DNA of 36,419 bases, from NCBI GenBank assembly GCA_011959205.1, contig BLLV01000207.1, positions 1-36,419 of the forward strand, given 5' to 3'. This DNA is from Bacteroidaceae bacterium. GTDB lineage: Bacteria > Bacteroidota > Bacteroidia > Bacteroidales > Bacteroidaceae. Under the pieces are notes generated by a model. That model saw only the letters and a program-made list of their open reading frames with translations, had not been told where the DNA came from and did not search any database. Made by a program: the position numbers and the translations under genes. Position 1 is the first letter of the stretch, and every line of letters starts with the position of its first letter. Shown one piece after another: positions 17,994-24,989 of the stretch.

Positions 17994-19004
17994 TCAAAAA
18001 TGGGCTACAAATTCCAAGACTATCTTATTTTGTTCTGAAATTGCCGGAGTTACACCTTCGTTGTAAAAATATTGCTCATAGTTGAAGCGAATATCCGCCT
18101 GCAATGATTTCTTTCCCATGCTGAATGTAACACCACCGGTCAGTCTGTGTCTTTCAGGATCATCTATTTTTAGATTGCCGGATTCATCTTTCGTACCTTT
18201 GCTATGGTCTGACATATAGTCATATCTACCGAGGAATGATATGGACGTCAGCCCCTTTTTCAACGGAAGTCGATATGCGGCAAATGCGTCAACAGCATTT
18301 ACAGGAGCGAAAGAGCCGTGGGCATAATGCTTGCGGAGGTACTCAGCCTCAATGTGCCATCTCTGATTTTGCCAATAGGCTCCTGCATCGTACATCATCA
18401 CGTTCACATCCCCGGCATTTGCCTTTTGGCAACTGAGTGTTATATTGAATTGCCGGGCAATCATAGTATTCGCCTTGAACGAGAAATTATAGTTGTCGGT
18501 CCAGAAATTTTTTTGATTTGTAAGTCCCGAGCCGTTGAATATACCCCCTTCAAGAGTAATGGGCATACGGTCATTGAACGTCCATGACGCTGATGCTCCG
18601 ACATCGCGCACATTGCCGACCTGCTTTGCTATGAAGGATCGGTTGGCGAAATACTGTAGATGTGGTGAACGATGAGCGTCAATGGTAAACGGCACTCTCA
18701 TCTGACCGAAGGTGAATTTTAACGCATCCTTTGGTTGCAGTCGCACGTATGCGTCGAGCATCTTTATTGTTCCCTCGTCAGAAAGGTCTATCTCTGCCTT
18801 GTATCTCACAATGGGAATCACCTTGCCTTCCACGCTCAGCCGTGCATTGCGTATCTCGAAGCGTCCCTTGTCTATCTGAGGTTCATATTCATATTTGGCA
18901 CGGATTGTTCCGTGTATTTCAGGAATGAATGGATTTTTATTCTGAGCCACGGCAGACATTGCAATTACGGACAACACCGCCGTCATAATTAAAATTTGTT
19001 TCAT
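17994..19004 (-). CDS. OprP/OprO-type phosphate-selective porin
   Basis: A 336-residue outer-membrane beta-barrel for anion/phosphate diffusion. The signal peptide (MKQILIMTAVLSVIAMSAVA) is cut before QNKNPF. The mature protein opens with IHGTIRAKYEYEP and shows the family's RFEIRNARLSVEGKV (strand with Arg), YKAEIDLSDEGTIKMLDAYV and LKFTFGQMRVPFTIDAHRSP segments, continues as amphipathic strands and ends with aromatic Phe in IVLEFVAHF, as barrel proteins do. Its ATG overlaps the stop of the preceding PhoU-like gene (ATGA at 19004-19001), so the two are translationally coupled. The location in a cluster with a phosphate transporter supports phosphate as substrate. Confidence 0.85.
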   Translation of the reverse strand: MKQILIMTAVLSVIAMSAVAQNKNPFIPEIHGTIRAKYEYEPQIDKGRFEIRNARLSVEGKVIPIVRYKAEIDLSDEGTIKMLDAYVRLQPKDALKFTFGQMRVPFTIDAHRSPHLQYFANRSFIAKQVGNVRDVGASASWTFNDRMPITLEGGIFNGSGLTNQKNFWTDNYNFSFKANTMIARQFNITLSCQKANAGDVNVMMYDAGAYWQNQRWHIEAEYLRKHYAHGSFAPVNAVDAFAAYRLPLKKGLTSISFLGRYDYMSDHSKGTKDESGNLKIDDPERHRLTGGVTFSMGKKSLQADIRFNYEQYFYNEGVTPAISEQNKIVLEFVAHF

Positions 19005-19702
19005 GCTGTCTTTAATTTATTGTTGGTTTCGATGTTTCTGAGTGCCTGTGAAAAGGAGCTGACAAAGGAATGAAGATAATACAGGAGCATAAGATAGGAA
19101 TATGCGGGTGCTCCTTCATCAAAGTCTTCATGGGTCATCCCTTTGGAATGTACGGCTATGCTGTGTTCTATAAAATCCTTCTCCAGACCTGTGTCTCCGG
19201 CAATCTTTATTATATCGTCATCAACACCGAGGATGCCGTCAGCCAATCGAGATAGCCTGACAATTCCTCCACGGATTGTCTCAATCTCGCATTTGTATGA
19301 AATCGGGATATAACTGTCGGGGGAAGTGACAAGATGCCGTGTCGTTTCGGCTATCTTGTCAGTGGCCTCAAGCATATATTCGCAATATAGTGAGGTCTTA
19401 CCGATCTTTCCTTCTGTGTCTGCCGAACAATCCCGGACTTTATCGCTGATTATATCAATGGTCTGAGATCCTGTTCGATGGTTCTTACAAACCTCAATAT
19501 TGTCATTGCTTGAAAGACATTCCAATGCTTTGTCGATAATCGGGCCACATGACTGCATCGTCATAATCAAACACGACTTTCCAACAGGCCGACCAGAAGA
19601 GACAAGACAAAATCTTTCCTTTATTTTTCGTCTGCTGATATGTCTTTGCAACATGACAATGATTCCTGCCAGAGATATGATGGAGATAACTGTTATGCAC
19701 AT
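19001..19702 (-). CDS. Membrane-anchored PhoU-like helical protein
   Basis: A 233-residue protein with one N-terminal transmembrane helix (CITVISIISLAGIIVML) and a basic stretch (QRHISRRKIKER), which predicts a helical domain on the cytoplasmic side. The helical part (SCGPIIDKALECL, LYCEYMLEATDKIAETTRHL, LMLLYYLHSFVSSFSQALRN) follows the pattern of the PhoU-like tail of the neighbouring PiT protein, including the M-L-x-E/A-T-x-x-[IM]-x-x-x-x-R-x-x-L helix. I infer a PhoU-type regulator of transport or of the sensor kinase. The similarity was judged by eye and needs profile searching. It has its own promoter region (19725-19782) and is coupled to the porin gene. Confidence 0.5.
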   Translation of the reverse strand: MCITVISIISLAGIIVMLQRHISRRKIKERFCLVSSGRPVGKSCLIMTMQSCGPIIDKALECLSSNDNIEVCKNHRTGSQTIDIISDKVRDCSADTEGKIGKTSLYCEYMLEATDKIAETTRHLVTSPDSYIPISYKCEIETIRGGIVRLSRLADGILGVDDDIIKIAGDTGLEKDFIEHSIAVHSKGMTHEDFDEGAPAYSYLMLLYYLHSFVSSFSQALRNIETNNKLKTA

Positions 19703-19724
19703 GATTTATAAGTTTTCTTTGTTG

Positions 19725-19782
19725 CAAAGTAACCTCATTTTTATTTCACGTTTATATCGGAAATATTAGATAAATATTAAAT
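19725..19782 (-). promoter_or_regulatory. Promoter with PhoB-box-like repeat, PhoU-like/porin operon
   Basis: On the minus strand ATTTAAT (19782-19776), four bases ATTT, then ATCTAAT (19771-19765) form two 7-bp direct repeats with an 11-bp period, as in PhoB boxes. Thirty-two bp further is TTACTTTG (19732-19725), a -7-like element, and the ATG follows 22 bp later. No -33 TTTG is present, consistent with activator dependence. Confidence 0.55.
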
Positions 19783-19802
19783 CGCTCAGACGATTGCAAT
19801 AC

Positions 19803-19831
19803 AAAAAAGATGGAAGAATAAATCTTCCATC
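19803..19831 (-). terminator. Terminator of the PiT transporter transcript
   Basis: On the minus strand a perfect 9-bp stem GATGGAAGA/TCTTCCATC (19831-19823, 19817-19809) with a 5-nt loop is followed by six T (19808-19803). It separates the transporter transcript from the PhoU-like/porin operon. Confidence 0.85.
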
Positions 19832-19865
19832 TCAACCTTAGGAACAATCTTTCTTACCTTAGACT

Positions 19866-22148
19866 TTATACTGTCGGCATCACGATTTTTGCCGGGCGGG
19901 TACGGAACTCCGAGTCGCGCAGTTTAGCAAACGCACGAAGGTATTTACGGATTGACGATACCATTTCCTGCGTCTCCTGAAGCATATTGACATATACATA
20001 CAGAACAGACATTGCCGATGTGTCCCCGTCGCGAAGCTGGTCATGCACACGGTGATATGTATCGGAAACGGTATCCTTGATTTCGTCGCAGTGTCGGCGA
20101 AGATTGCCTATTGTCTCGGTGTCACCACTTCTCATAAGTCCGAGAGTATCGTTGAAAAGAGTGCTTATTTGGGTTCTGATTAACTCGTATTCAGTGGCAT
20201 ATCGGGGCGGCAACGGGAGGAAGTTATTGTCGATGTGTTCCTTGCACACTTCGTTGATGCGTCGCAGGTTATATAGTATACCCATGCAGCAGTTATTACT
20301 GAGATAGAACCATGTGCTTTTTTCTATCGACATCTCTCGGGTCAGGTGACGGAAGCACAGAGTCTCTTTGCGGCGAGCATTTTTAAGTATCGTTTTCTGA
20401 CGTGCAAGGCTTGACTCTGTTTTGCTCAGCACCCCGGAACTTTCAGTTATGAAAGCTGATGTTATATCCCGGTATTTTTCCTCGGCATAGGTCATGAATT
20501 TCTCCTGTTGTTCCGTGATATACATCATAAGCAACGGCCATGTCTGCGTTTTATCCTGAGTGGATATTATGGTCTGGAACAGTGCATCGCCATTGTCTTC
20601 CTCAGTCTTCTTTCTAAATCTCCGATTGCTGTTGATAATTATGAATATCGTCAGAGCCGCCAACAGAAGCATAACCCATTGTCCGCCATAGTGCATAGCA
20701 GCGACAATCATTCCCGCACCGATAAACGCCGCTCCCGCAGTCAGGAACCAACCACCAATTACTGAAATCACACCGGTGATGCGGAATACCGCACTTTCAC
20801 GACCCCATGCTCTGTCAGCGAGAGAAGTACCCATAGCGACCATGAATGTGACGAAAGTAGTTGACAGGGGCAGTTTTAGTGAAGTACCGAAGGCAATAAG
20901 CGCGCCGGCAAGTACCAGATTTACAGAGCCGCGTATGAGGTCGAAAGCCGCCCCTTGATCCATAATGGTCTCATCCACATTAAAACGGCGGTTGAACCAA
21001 CGGCGTACTTTTATCGGTGTCACACGGCGCACCCAAGATAGAAATGATAAAGTCCATCTAACCAATCTTCTGGCGATGCGGGATGAACCGAACATCTCAT
21101 CGCCACCCTGCTGGCTTCCGAGTCCGATTTCAGTCTTGGTCACATTCCGGGCTTTTTTTGACGTTGCAAGTGACACCACCATTATGACACCGGCACCGAT
21201 TAGGAAATATATCGGGGTGTTTGCCGGGCCGTTGAGCGAATCCATAAGGAAGCCTTTGGAATCTCCGCCGCCGTTGGCTATAAAATCCTGATATGAAGCC
21301 AGACCGCTCAAGGGAACACCTATGAAGTTCACAAGGTCATTTCCGGCAAATGCCACGGCAAGCGAGAATGTACCCATCAGCACAATCACTTTCAGCACAT
21401 TGACCTTGCAGATATGGAGCAGTTGCATCAGCACTGTAAAAACTGCGAAACAGGACAGTATAATTAACGCTGTATTGTTTTTTATCCACGCTTTCAGTTC
21501 AGGGGTCATAAAAGAAAGATCCTTTGCCCCTTTAATCAGGAGGAAGTAAACAATCGCAGTGGCGCAGATACCGCCGAATATCCCTATCTTCCATTTCAGA
21601 TTGCTCCGGTAATTGAACGAGAACACCATGCGGGATATGAACTGCACCACCGTACCGAAGAAAAAGGCTATCGCAACAGACAGGAATATTCCGAGAATAA
21701 CCGACAAGGCTTTCTCTGTGTTAAGCAAGTCATCAAAACCGAGACCGATGCCTCCCGCCATTTTGATAAGAGCTACAACGAATGTAGCACCCAAAAGCTC
21801 GAAAACCATTGACACGGTGGTCGATGTCGGCATACCCAGCGAGTTGAAGATGTCGAGAAGGATGATGTCTGTGACCATTACCGCCATGAAAATGCAGATA
21901 AGGTCATAAAATGAAAAATGCTCGGGACGGAAAATTCCGTGCCGGGCAATCTCCATCATACCGTTGCTCATCGCCGCACCGATAAAAACACCGATGGAAG
22001 CGACAATCAGGACTCTTTTGAATGATGCCGCCTTAGACCCGATTGCCGAATTCAGGAAGTTGACAGCATCGTTACTCACACCTACTGACAGGTCAAACAC
22101 AGCCAGCAGAAACAGAAAAATTACTACGCAAAGAAACAGTATTTCCAT
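19866..22148 (-). CDS. PiT-family inorganic phosphate transporter with PhoU-like C-terminal domain
   Basis: A 760-residue inner-membrane symporter for inorganic phosphate. Both halves of the PiT inverted repeat are visible: the first signature GVSNDAVNFLNSAIGSKA (23-40) and the second GNDLVNFIGVPLSG (269-282), each with the N-D pair that lines the phosphate site. Later membrane segments include LPLSTTFVTFMVAMGTSLAD and GVISVIGGWFLTAGAAFIGA. From about residue 505 to the end the protein is soluble and helical and resembles PhoU/DUF47 (FRHLTREMSIEKSTWFYLSN, MLQETQEMVSSIRKYLRAFA), as in other Bacteroidetes PiT proteins of this length. It has its own promoter (22175-22232) and terminator. Confidence 0.9.
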   Translation of the reverse strand: MEILFLCVVIFLFLLAVFDLSVGVSNDAVNFLNSAIGSKAASFKRVLIVASIGVFIGAAMSNGMMEIARHGIFRPEHFSFYDLICIFMAVMVTDIILLDIFNSLGMPTSTTVSMVFELLGATFVVALIKMAGGIGLGFDDLLNTEKALSVILGIFLSVAIAFFFGTVVQFISRMVFSFNYRSNLKWKIGIFGGICATAIVYFLLIKGAKDLSFMTPELKAWIKNNTALIILSCFAVFTVLMQLLHICKVNVLKVIVLMGTFSLAVAFAGNDLVNFIGVPLSGLASYQDFIANGGGDSKGFLMDSLNGPANTPIYFLIGAGVIMVVSLATSKKARNVTKTEIGLGSQQGGDEMFGSSRIARRLVRWTLSFLSWVRRVTPIKVRRWFNRRFNVDETIMDQGAAFDLIRGSVNLVLAGALIAFGTSLKLPLSTTFVTFMVAMGTSLADRAWGRESAVFRITGVISVIGGWFLTAGAAFIGAGMIVAAMHYGGQWVMLLLAALTIFIIINSNRRFRKKTEEDNGDALFQTIISTQDKTQTWPLLMMYITEQQEKFMTYAEEKYRDITSAFITESSGVLSKTESSLARQKTILKNARRKETLCFRHLTREMSIEKSTWFYLSNNCCMGILYNLRRINEVCKEHIDNNFLPLPPRYATEYELIRTQISTLFNDTLGLMRSGDTETIGNLRRHCDEIKDTVSDTYHRVHDQLRDGDTSAMSVLYVYVNMLQETQEMVSSIRKYLRAFAKLRDSEFRTRPAKIVMPTV

Positions 22149-22174
22149 TGTTGTCTTAATTACTTATTCTGCTG

Positions 22175-22232
22175 CAAAGTAACTAAGAAAACATTTCATG
22201 AATATTTCAAAATCCTTAACCATTTATTAAAA
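22175..22232 (-). promoter_or_regulatory. Promoter with PhoB-box-like repeat, PiT transporter
   Basis: On the minus strand TTTTAAT (22232-22226), four bases AAAT, then GGTTAAG (22221-22215) give TTAA cores 11 bp apart. Exactly 32 bp downstream is TTACTTTG (22182-22175), the same element and spacing as at the PhoU-like/porin promoter. The start codon follows 26 bp later. Confidence 0.5.
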
Positions 22233-22252
22233 CTACCGAACAGTCAGAGAGT

Positions 22253-22699
22253 TTAATTGCGGTCAAACCGTATATAGCTCTGTTCGATGGGTTTATATGT
22301 GGGGTCATCCCACAGGCGGCTTGAAATCATCAGGTCGGCACTTATACGGTTGCAGGCAATCGGCACGTTGTGGAGACGACATTGACGCAAAAGCATCTGA
22401 ATGTCCGCCTCGTGGGGCTGCGCATTAAGGTCGTCTATCAGGAAAACAGCGAGGTCAATCTCGTTTCTTACCACCATTGCGGCTATTTCGGCATCACCGC
22501 CCATCGGACCCGAGTTCATACATTCGACTTGAGCATCTATTCCTGCTTCTGAGAAAGCATTCTTTATAAGCCCTCCGGTCGTGCCGGTACATACCAGCTC
22601 ATGTTGGGAAAGATATTGGGCGTTGAATTTTACCCAATCTACCATATCGGCTTTGCGTTGGTCGTGAGCGACAAGCGCAATTTTCAGTTTTGTCTTCAT
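22253..22699 (-). CDS. mgsA: Methylglyoxal synthase
   Basis: Converts dihydroxyacetone phosphate to methylglyoxal and releases inorganic phosphate in the cytoplasm. From the ATG at 22699 the protein has 148 residues, the family's usual size, and keeps all the key residues of the E. coli enzyme: His12-Asp13 (LVAHDQRK), the phosphate-binding CTGTTGGLI, Asp69 in SGPMGGD, and His96 and Asp99 in NAQPHEADI. A longer frame opens at 22747, but the start chosen is preceded by AAGGAACTCAAA and its ATG overlaps the kinase stop (ATGA, 22699-22696), which implies translational coupling to the two-component genes. In E. coli the enzyme is inhibited by phosphate, so its place in a phosphate cluster makes physiological sense as a Pi-recycling bypass. 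Confidence 0.93.
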   Translation of the reverse strand: MKTKLKIALVAHDQRKADMVDWVKFNAQYLSQHELVCTGTTGGLIKNAFSEAGIDAQVECMNSGPMGGDAEIAAMVVRNEIDLAVFLIDDLNAQPHEADIQMLLRQCRLHNVPIACNRISADLMISSRLWDDPTYKPIEQSYIRFDRN

Positions 22700-24144
22700 T
22701 TTGAGTTCCTTGAAAATGTTATTTTGAATAATAATCCTCCAGAGCATTTATTTTCGGCGATAATCTCGCCACCATGCATAATCACGGCGTTTTTCACTAT
22801 TGAAAGGCCGAGTCCTGTTCCTCCCGCCGCACGCGACCGACCCTTGTCGATGCGATAAAACCTTTCAAACAGCCTTGGAAGGTGTTCGGATGGTACACCG
22901 CAACCGTTGTCTGACAATGTTAACGTCACCTTGTCGCTATCCAAACCGGTTAATCCTATTTTTATCCTTGTTCCTCCACTATAAACAATGGCGTTGTCGA
23001 TAAGGTTGTTGAACACCGCTTCAAGCAACGGCGAATTTCCGGCCATAACGATGTCGCGGGAAACAAAATTCTCGATTGTTATCCCTTTTGTGGCGGCAAG
23101 TATCTGTCGGTCCTCAACCACGTCATTTATTATATCAGTGAGATTGACCTGTTCCTTTATGATGGAGGTGCTTCCGTCATCCATGCGCGTAAGGAGTGAC
23201 ACATCGGTCAGAAGCCGCTGTAGCCTTTCCGTGTTCGTAAGGCAGCGTTGCAGGAACAACGTTTGCTTTTCATCGCTCATATTCCTGTGTGCCAGCATCG
23301 TTTCCACGCTGACCCTGATTGACGCTACGGGAGTTTTCAGTTCGTGATTTATATTGTTCGTGAGTTGCTTTTTGATGCGTTCCTTTTCAAGCTGCTCATG
23401 AAGAGCGGCACGATGCTCGCTGTCCCTGTCTGCCACCGCCTGTTGCAGACGGGCATATAGACGGACTATGTGGTTTGAAATCTCGCCAAGCTCATCGTGG
23501 GGAAACGGTTCTGTATCGGAAATCTGTGCCCCGTTTTCCACGTTCTCGGCAAATTTGTTAAGCCTGATTATGTGGAGACCTACCCTCCGGGTTGCGAAAT
23601 AGCCCAGGATGCACATAATCAATGTAATAATCCCCATAATCCATAAAAAACCGTAATCTGCTTGCAATAGTCCGCTGAACGATATGGAATACGGCACTGC
23701 GGTACGGACAATATTGCCGTCATTGCTCTTTCTCGCCGAGTAAAAATAATAGTTGCCTGTACTCTCGCTGTGCCGTCTTACAGCATAGCCGGAGCCATTC
23801 AGCATTGCATCCCGGATTTCCTGACGGTCAAGATGATTTGTTTTCGGCAACGAGTCAAGAGTATTGTCGTATATTATATGTCCCTTGTCGGAAATTACGC
23901 TTATACGAATATCGTTGAACGGTTTGAACTCGTCAAGTTTTATATCCTGGACATCATGCCCTTCGCTCAGTTCTGTAAGAATATATGTGTTGATGAGCTG
24001 GAGCTGCTTGTCAATCTTCTCCGCCTTGAATTCCTTTTCCCTATGATATTGAAAAATTACAAAGCACCCGACCATCAGCAGGGAATATCCGAGAAGCCAA
24101 ACGAACAGACGCTGCGGATAAGAAAGTTTATTCAATGAACCCAT
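22696..24144 (-). CDS. Sensor histidine kinase, PhoR-like
   Basis: A 482-residue membrane kinase. TM1 (about 12-32) and TM2 (about 164-184) enclose a ~130-residue periplasmic sensor region. A HAMP-like linker follows, then the dimerisation/phosphoacceptor helix NINHELKTPVASIRV with His267, the N box NNLIDNAIVYSG (Asn384), the G1 box SDNGCGVP, the F box LFERFYRID and the G2 box GGTGLGLSIV. The start codon lies 17 nt inside the response-regulator gene, so both are expressed together. Co-location with phosphate genes suggests it senses phosphate status, probably through the transporter/PhoU-like proteins; this is inference. The periplasmic domain has no recognisable ligand fold. Confidence 0.9.
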   Translation of the reverse strand: MGSLNKLSYPQRLFVWLLGYSLLMVGCFVIFQYHREKEFKAEKIDKQLQLINTYILTELSEGHDVQDIKLDEFKPFNDIRISVISDKGHIIYDNTLDSLPKTNHLDRQEIRDAMLNGSGYAVRRHSESTGNYYFYSARKSNDGNIVRTAVPYSISFSGLLQADYGFLWIMGIITLIMCILGYFATRRVGLHIIRLNKFAENVENGAQISDTEPFPHDELGEISNHIVRLYARLQQAVADRDSEHRAALHEQLEKERIKKQLTNNINHELKTPVASIRVSVETMLAHRNMSDEKQTLFLQRCLTNTERLQRLLTDVSLLTRMDDGSTSIIKEQVNLTDIINDVVEDRQILAATKGITIENFVSRDIVMAGNSPLLEAVFNNLIDNAIVYSGGTRIKIGLTGLDSDKVTLTLSDNGCGVPSEHLPRLFERFYRIDKGRSRAAGGTGLGLSIVKNAVIMHGGEIIAENKCSGGLLFKITFSRNSK

Positions 24145-24823
24145 AACCGTATCCTGATCGGGTTACTATATTCTTGCCGTAGATTCCTATCTTCTGACGG
24201 ATGCGGGTTATGTTCACGTCAACAACCCTGTCAAGCACCACAACCTCGTCGGGCCATATCTCGTTCAGCAGGTCCGCACGGGTGAAAATCTGTCCACGGT
24301 TGGAAATGAGTTTAAGCAGTATCTCAAACTCTTTTTTGGGCATTTTCACCTCTGTTCCGTCAACCGTGCAAGTCCTGTTTTTGGCAGACAGTACCAATCC
24401 TTTGTATGAAACAAGATCTGAATCCGTTTTGGCGGGTGCGACAGAAGCCCCAGTCCGGCGAAGCACAGTACGAACACGAGCGAGTACGGCATTAAGAGAA
24501 TAAGGCTTCATTATGTAGTCGTCTGCTCCGAGGTCGAGACCGGCAATCATATCCTCCTCCGTGTCTTTGGCCGTGCAGAATATGATGGGAACGGAGGCAG
24601 TTGCCGGATTCGACTTCATTATGCGTGCCAGTTGAGTCCCGGATATTTCCCCCATCATAATATCAAGGAGTATCAGGTCATAGGCGGCAAGGTTGAGGGC
24701 AAGAGCCTCCTCCGCGCTATACGCCATGTCAACCTGATAGCCTTCCGCTTCAAGATTGAATCCGAGGCCGTCACACAAAGCCTCCTCATCGTCGACAACA
24801 AGTATCTTCTTTTTTGTTTCCAT
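24128..24823 (-). CDS. OmpR/PhoB-family response regulator
   Basis: A 231-residue DNA-binding response regulator. The receiver domain (5-118) has the acidic pair in LVVDDEE, phosphoacceptor Asp54 (LILLDIMM), a conserved Thr in FCTAKD and Lys106 (IMKPYS). The winged-helix effector (132-231) contains KEFEILLKLISNRGQIFTRA and the recognition helix VVDVNITRIRQKIG, ending in RSGYGYGFIE. It is the first gene of the regulator-kinase-mgsA operon. A TAATTTTG -7 candidate (24835-24828) sits so close that the message would be nearly leaderless. A PhoB-box-like repeat at 24872-24889 suggests autoregulation and control of the divergent receptor gene. Confidence 0.92.
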   Translation of the reverse strand: METKKKILVVDDEEALCDGLGFNLEAEGYQVDMAYSAEEALALNLAAYDLILLDIMMGEISGTQLARIMKSNPATASVPIIFCTAKDTEEDMIAGLDLGADDYIMKPYSLNAVLARVRTVLRRTGASVAPAKTDSDLVSYKGLVLSAKNRTCTVDGTEVKMPKKEFEILLKLISNRGQIFTRADLLNEIWPDEVVVLDRVVDVNITRIRQKIGIYGKNIVTRSGYGYGFIE

Positions 24824-24827
24824 GCTG

Positions 24828-24957
24828 CAAAATTACTAATAATAGGTCAAATACTGTCCTAATGCTCAAAAGTTTAATAAAAGTTTAATGACACAATTTA
24901 TTTCATAAAATCTAAACAAATCTGATAAACCCATGAAATATTAGTTGGCGAATTTTG
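24828..24957. promoter_or_regulatory. Divergent control region with 7-4-7 direct repeat
   Basis: The 166-bp gap between the response regulator (minus) and the TonB receptor (plus) contains a perfect direct repeat, GTTTAAT (24872-24878), AAAA, GTTTAAT (24883-24889). The 11-bp period and 7-4-7 layout are those of a PhoB-type box. Flanking it are -7 candidates TAATTTTG for the regulator (24835-24828, 36 bp from the repeat) and GAATTTTG for the receptor (24950-24957, 60 bp from the repeat). Binding by the adjacent regulator is inferred. Confidence 0.6.
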
Positions 24958-24989
24958 CAACGTGAATCAGAAACAAAACAACAATCACA

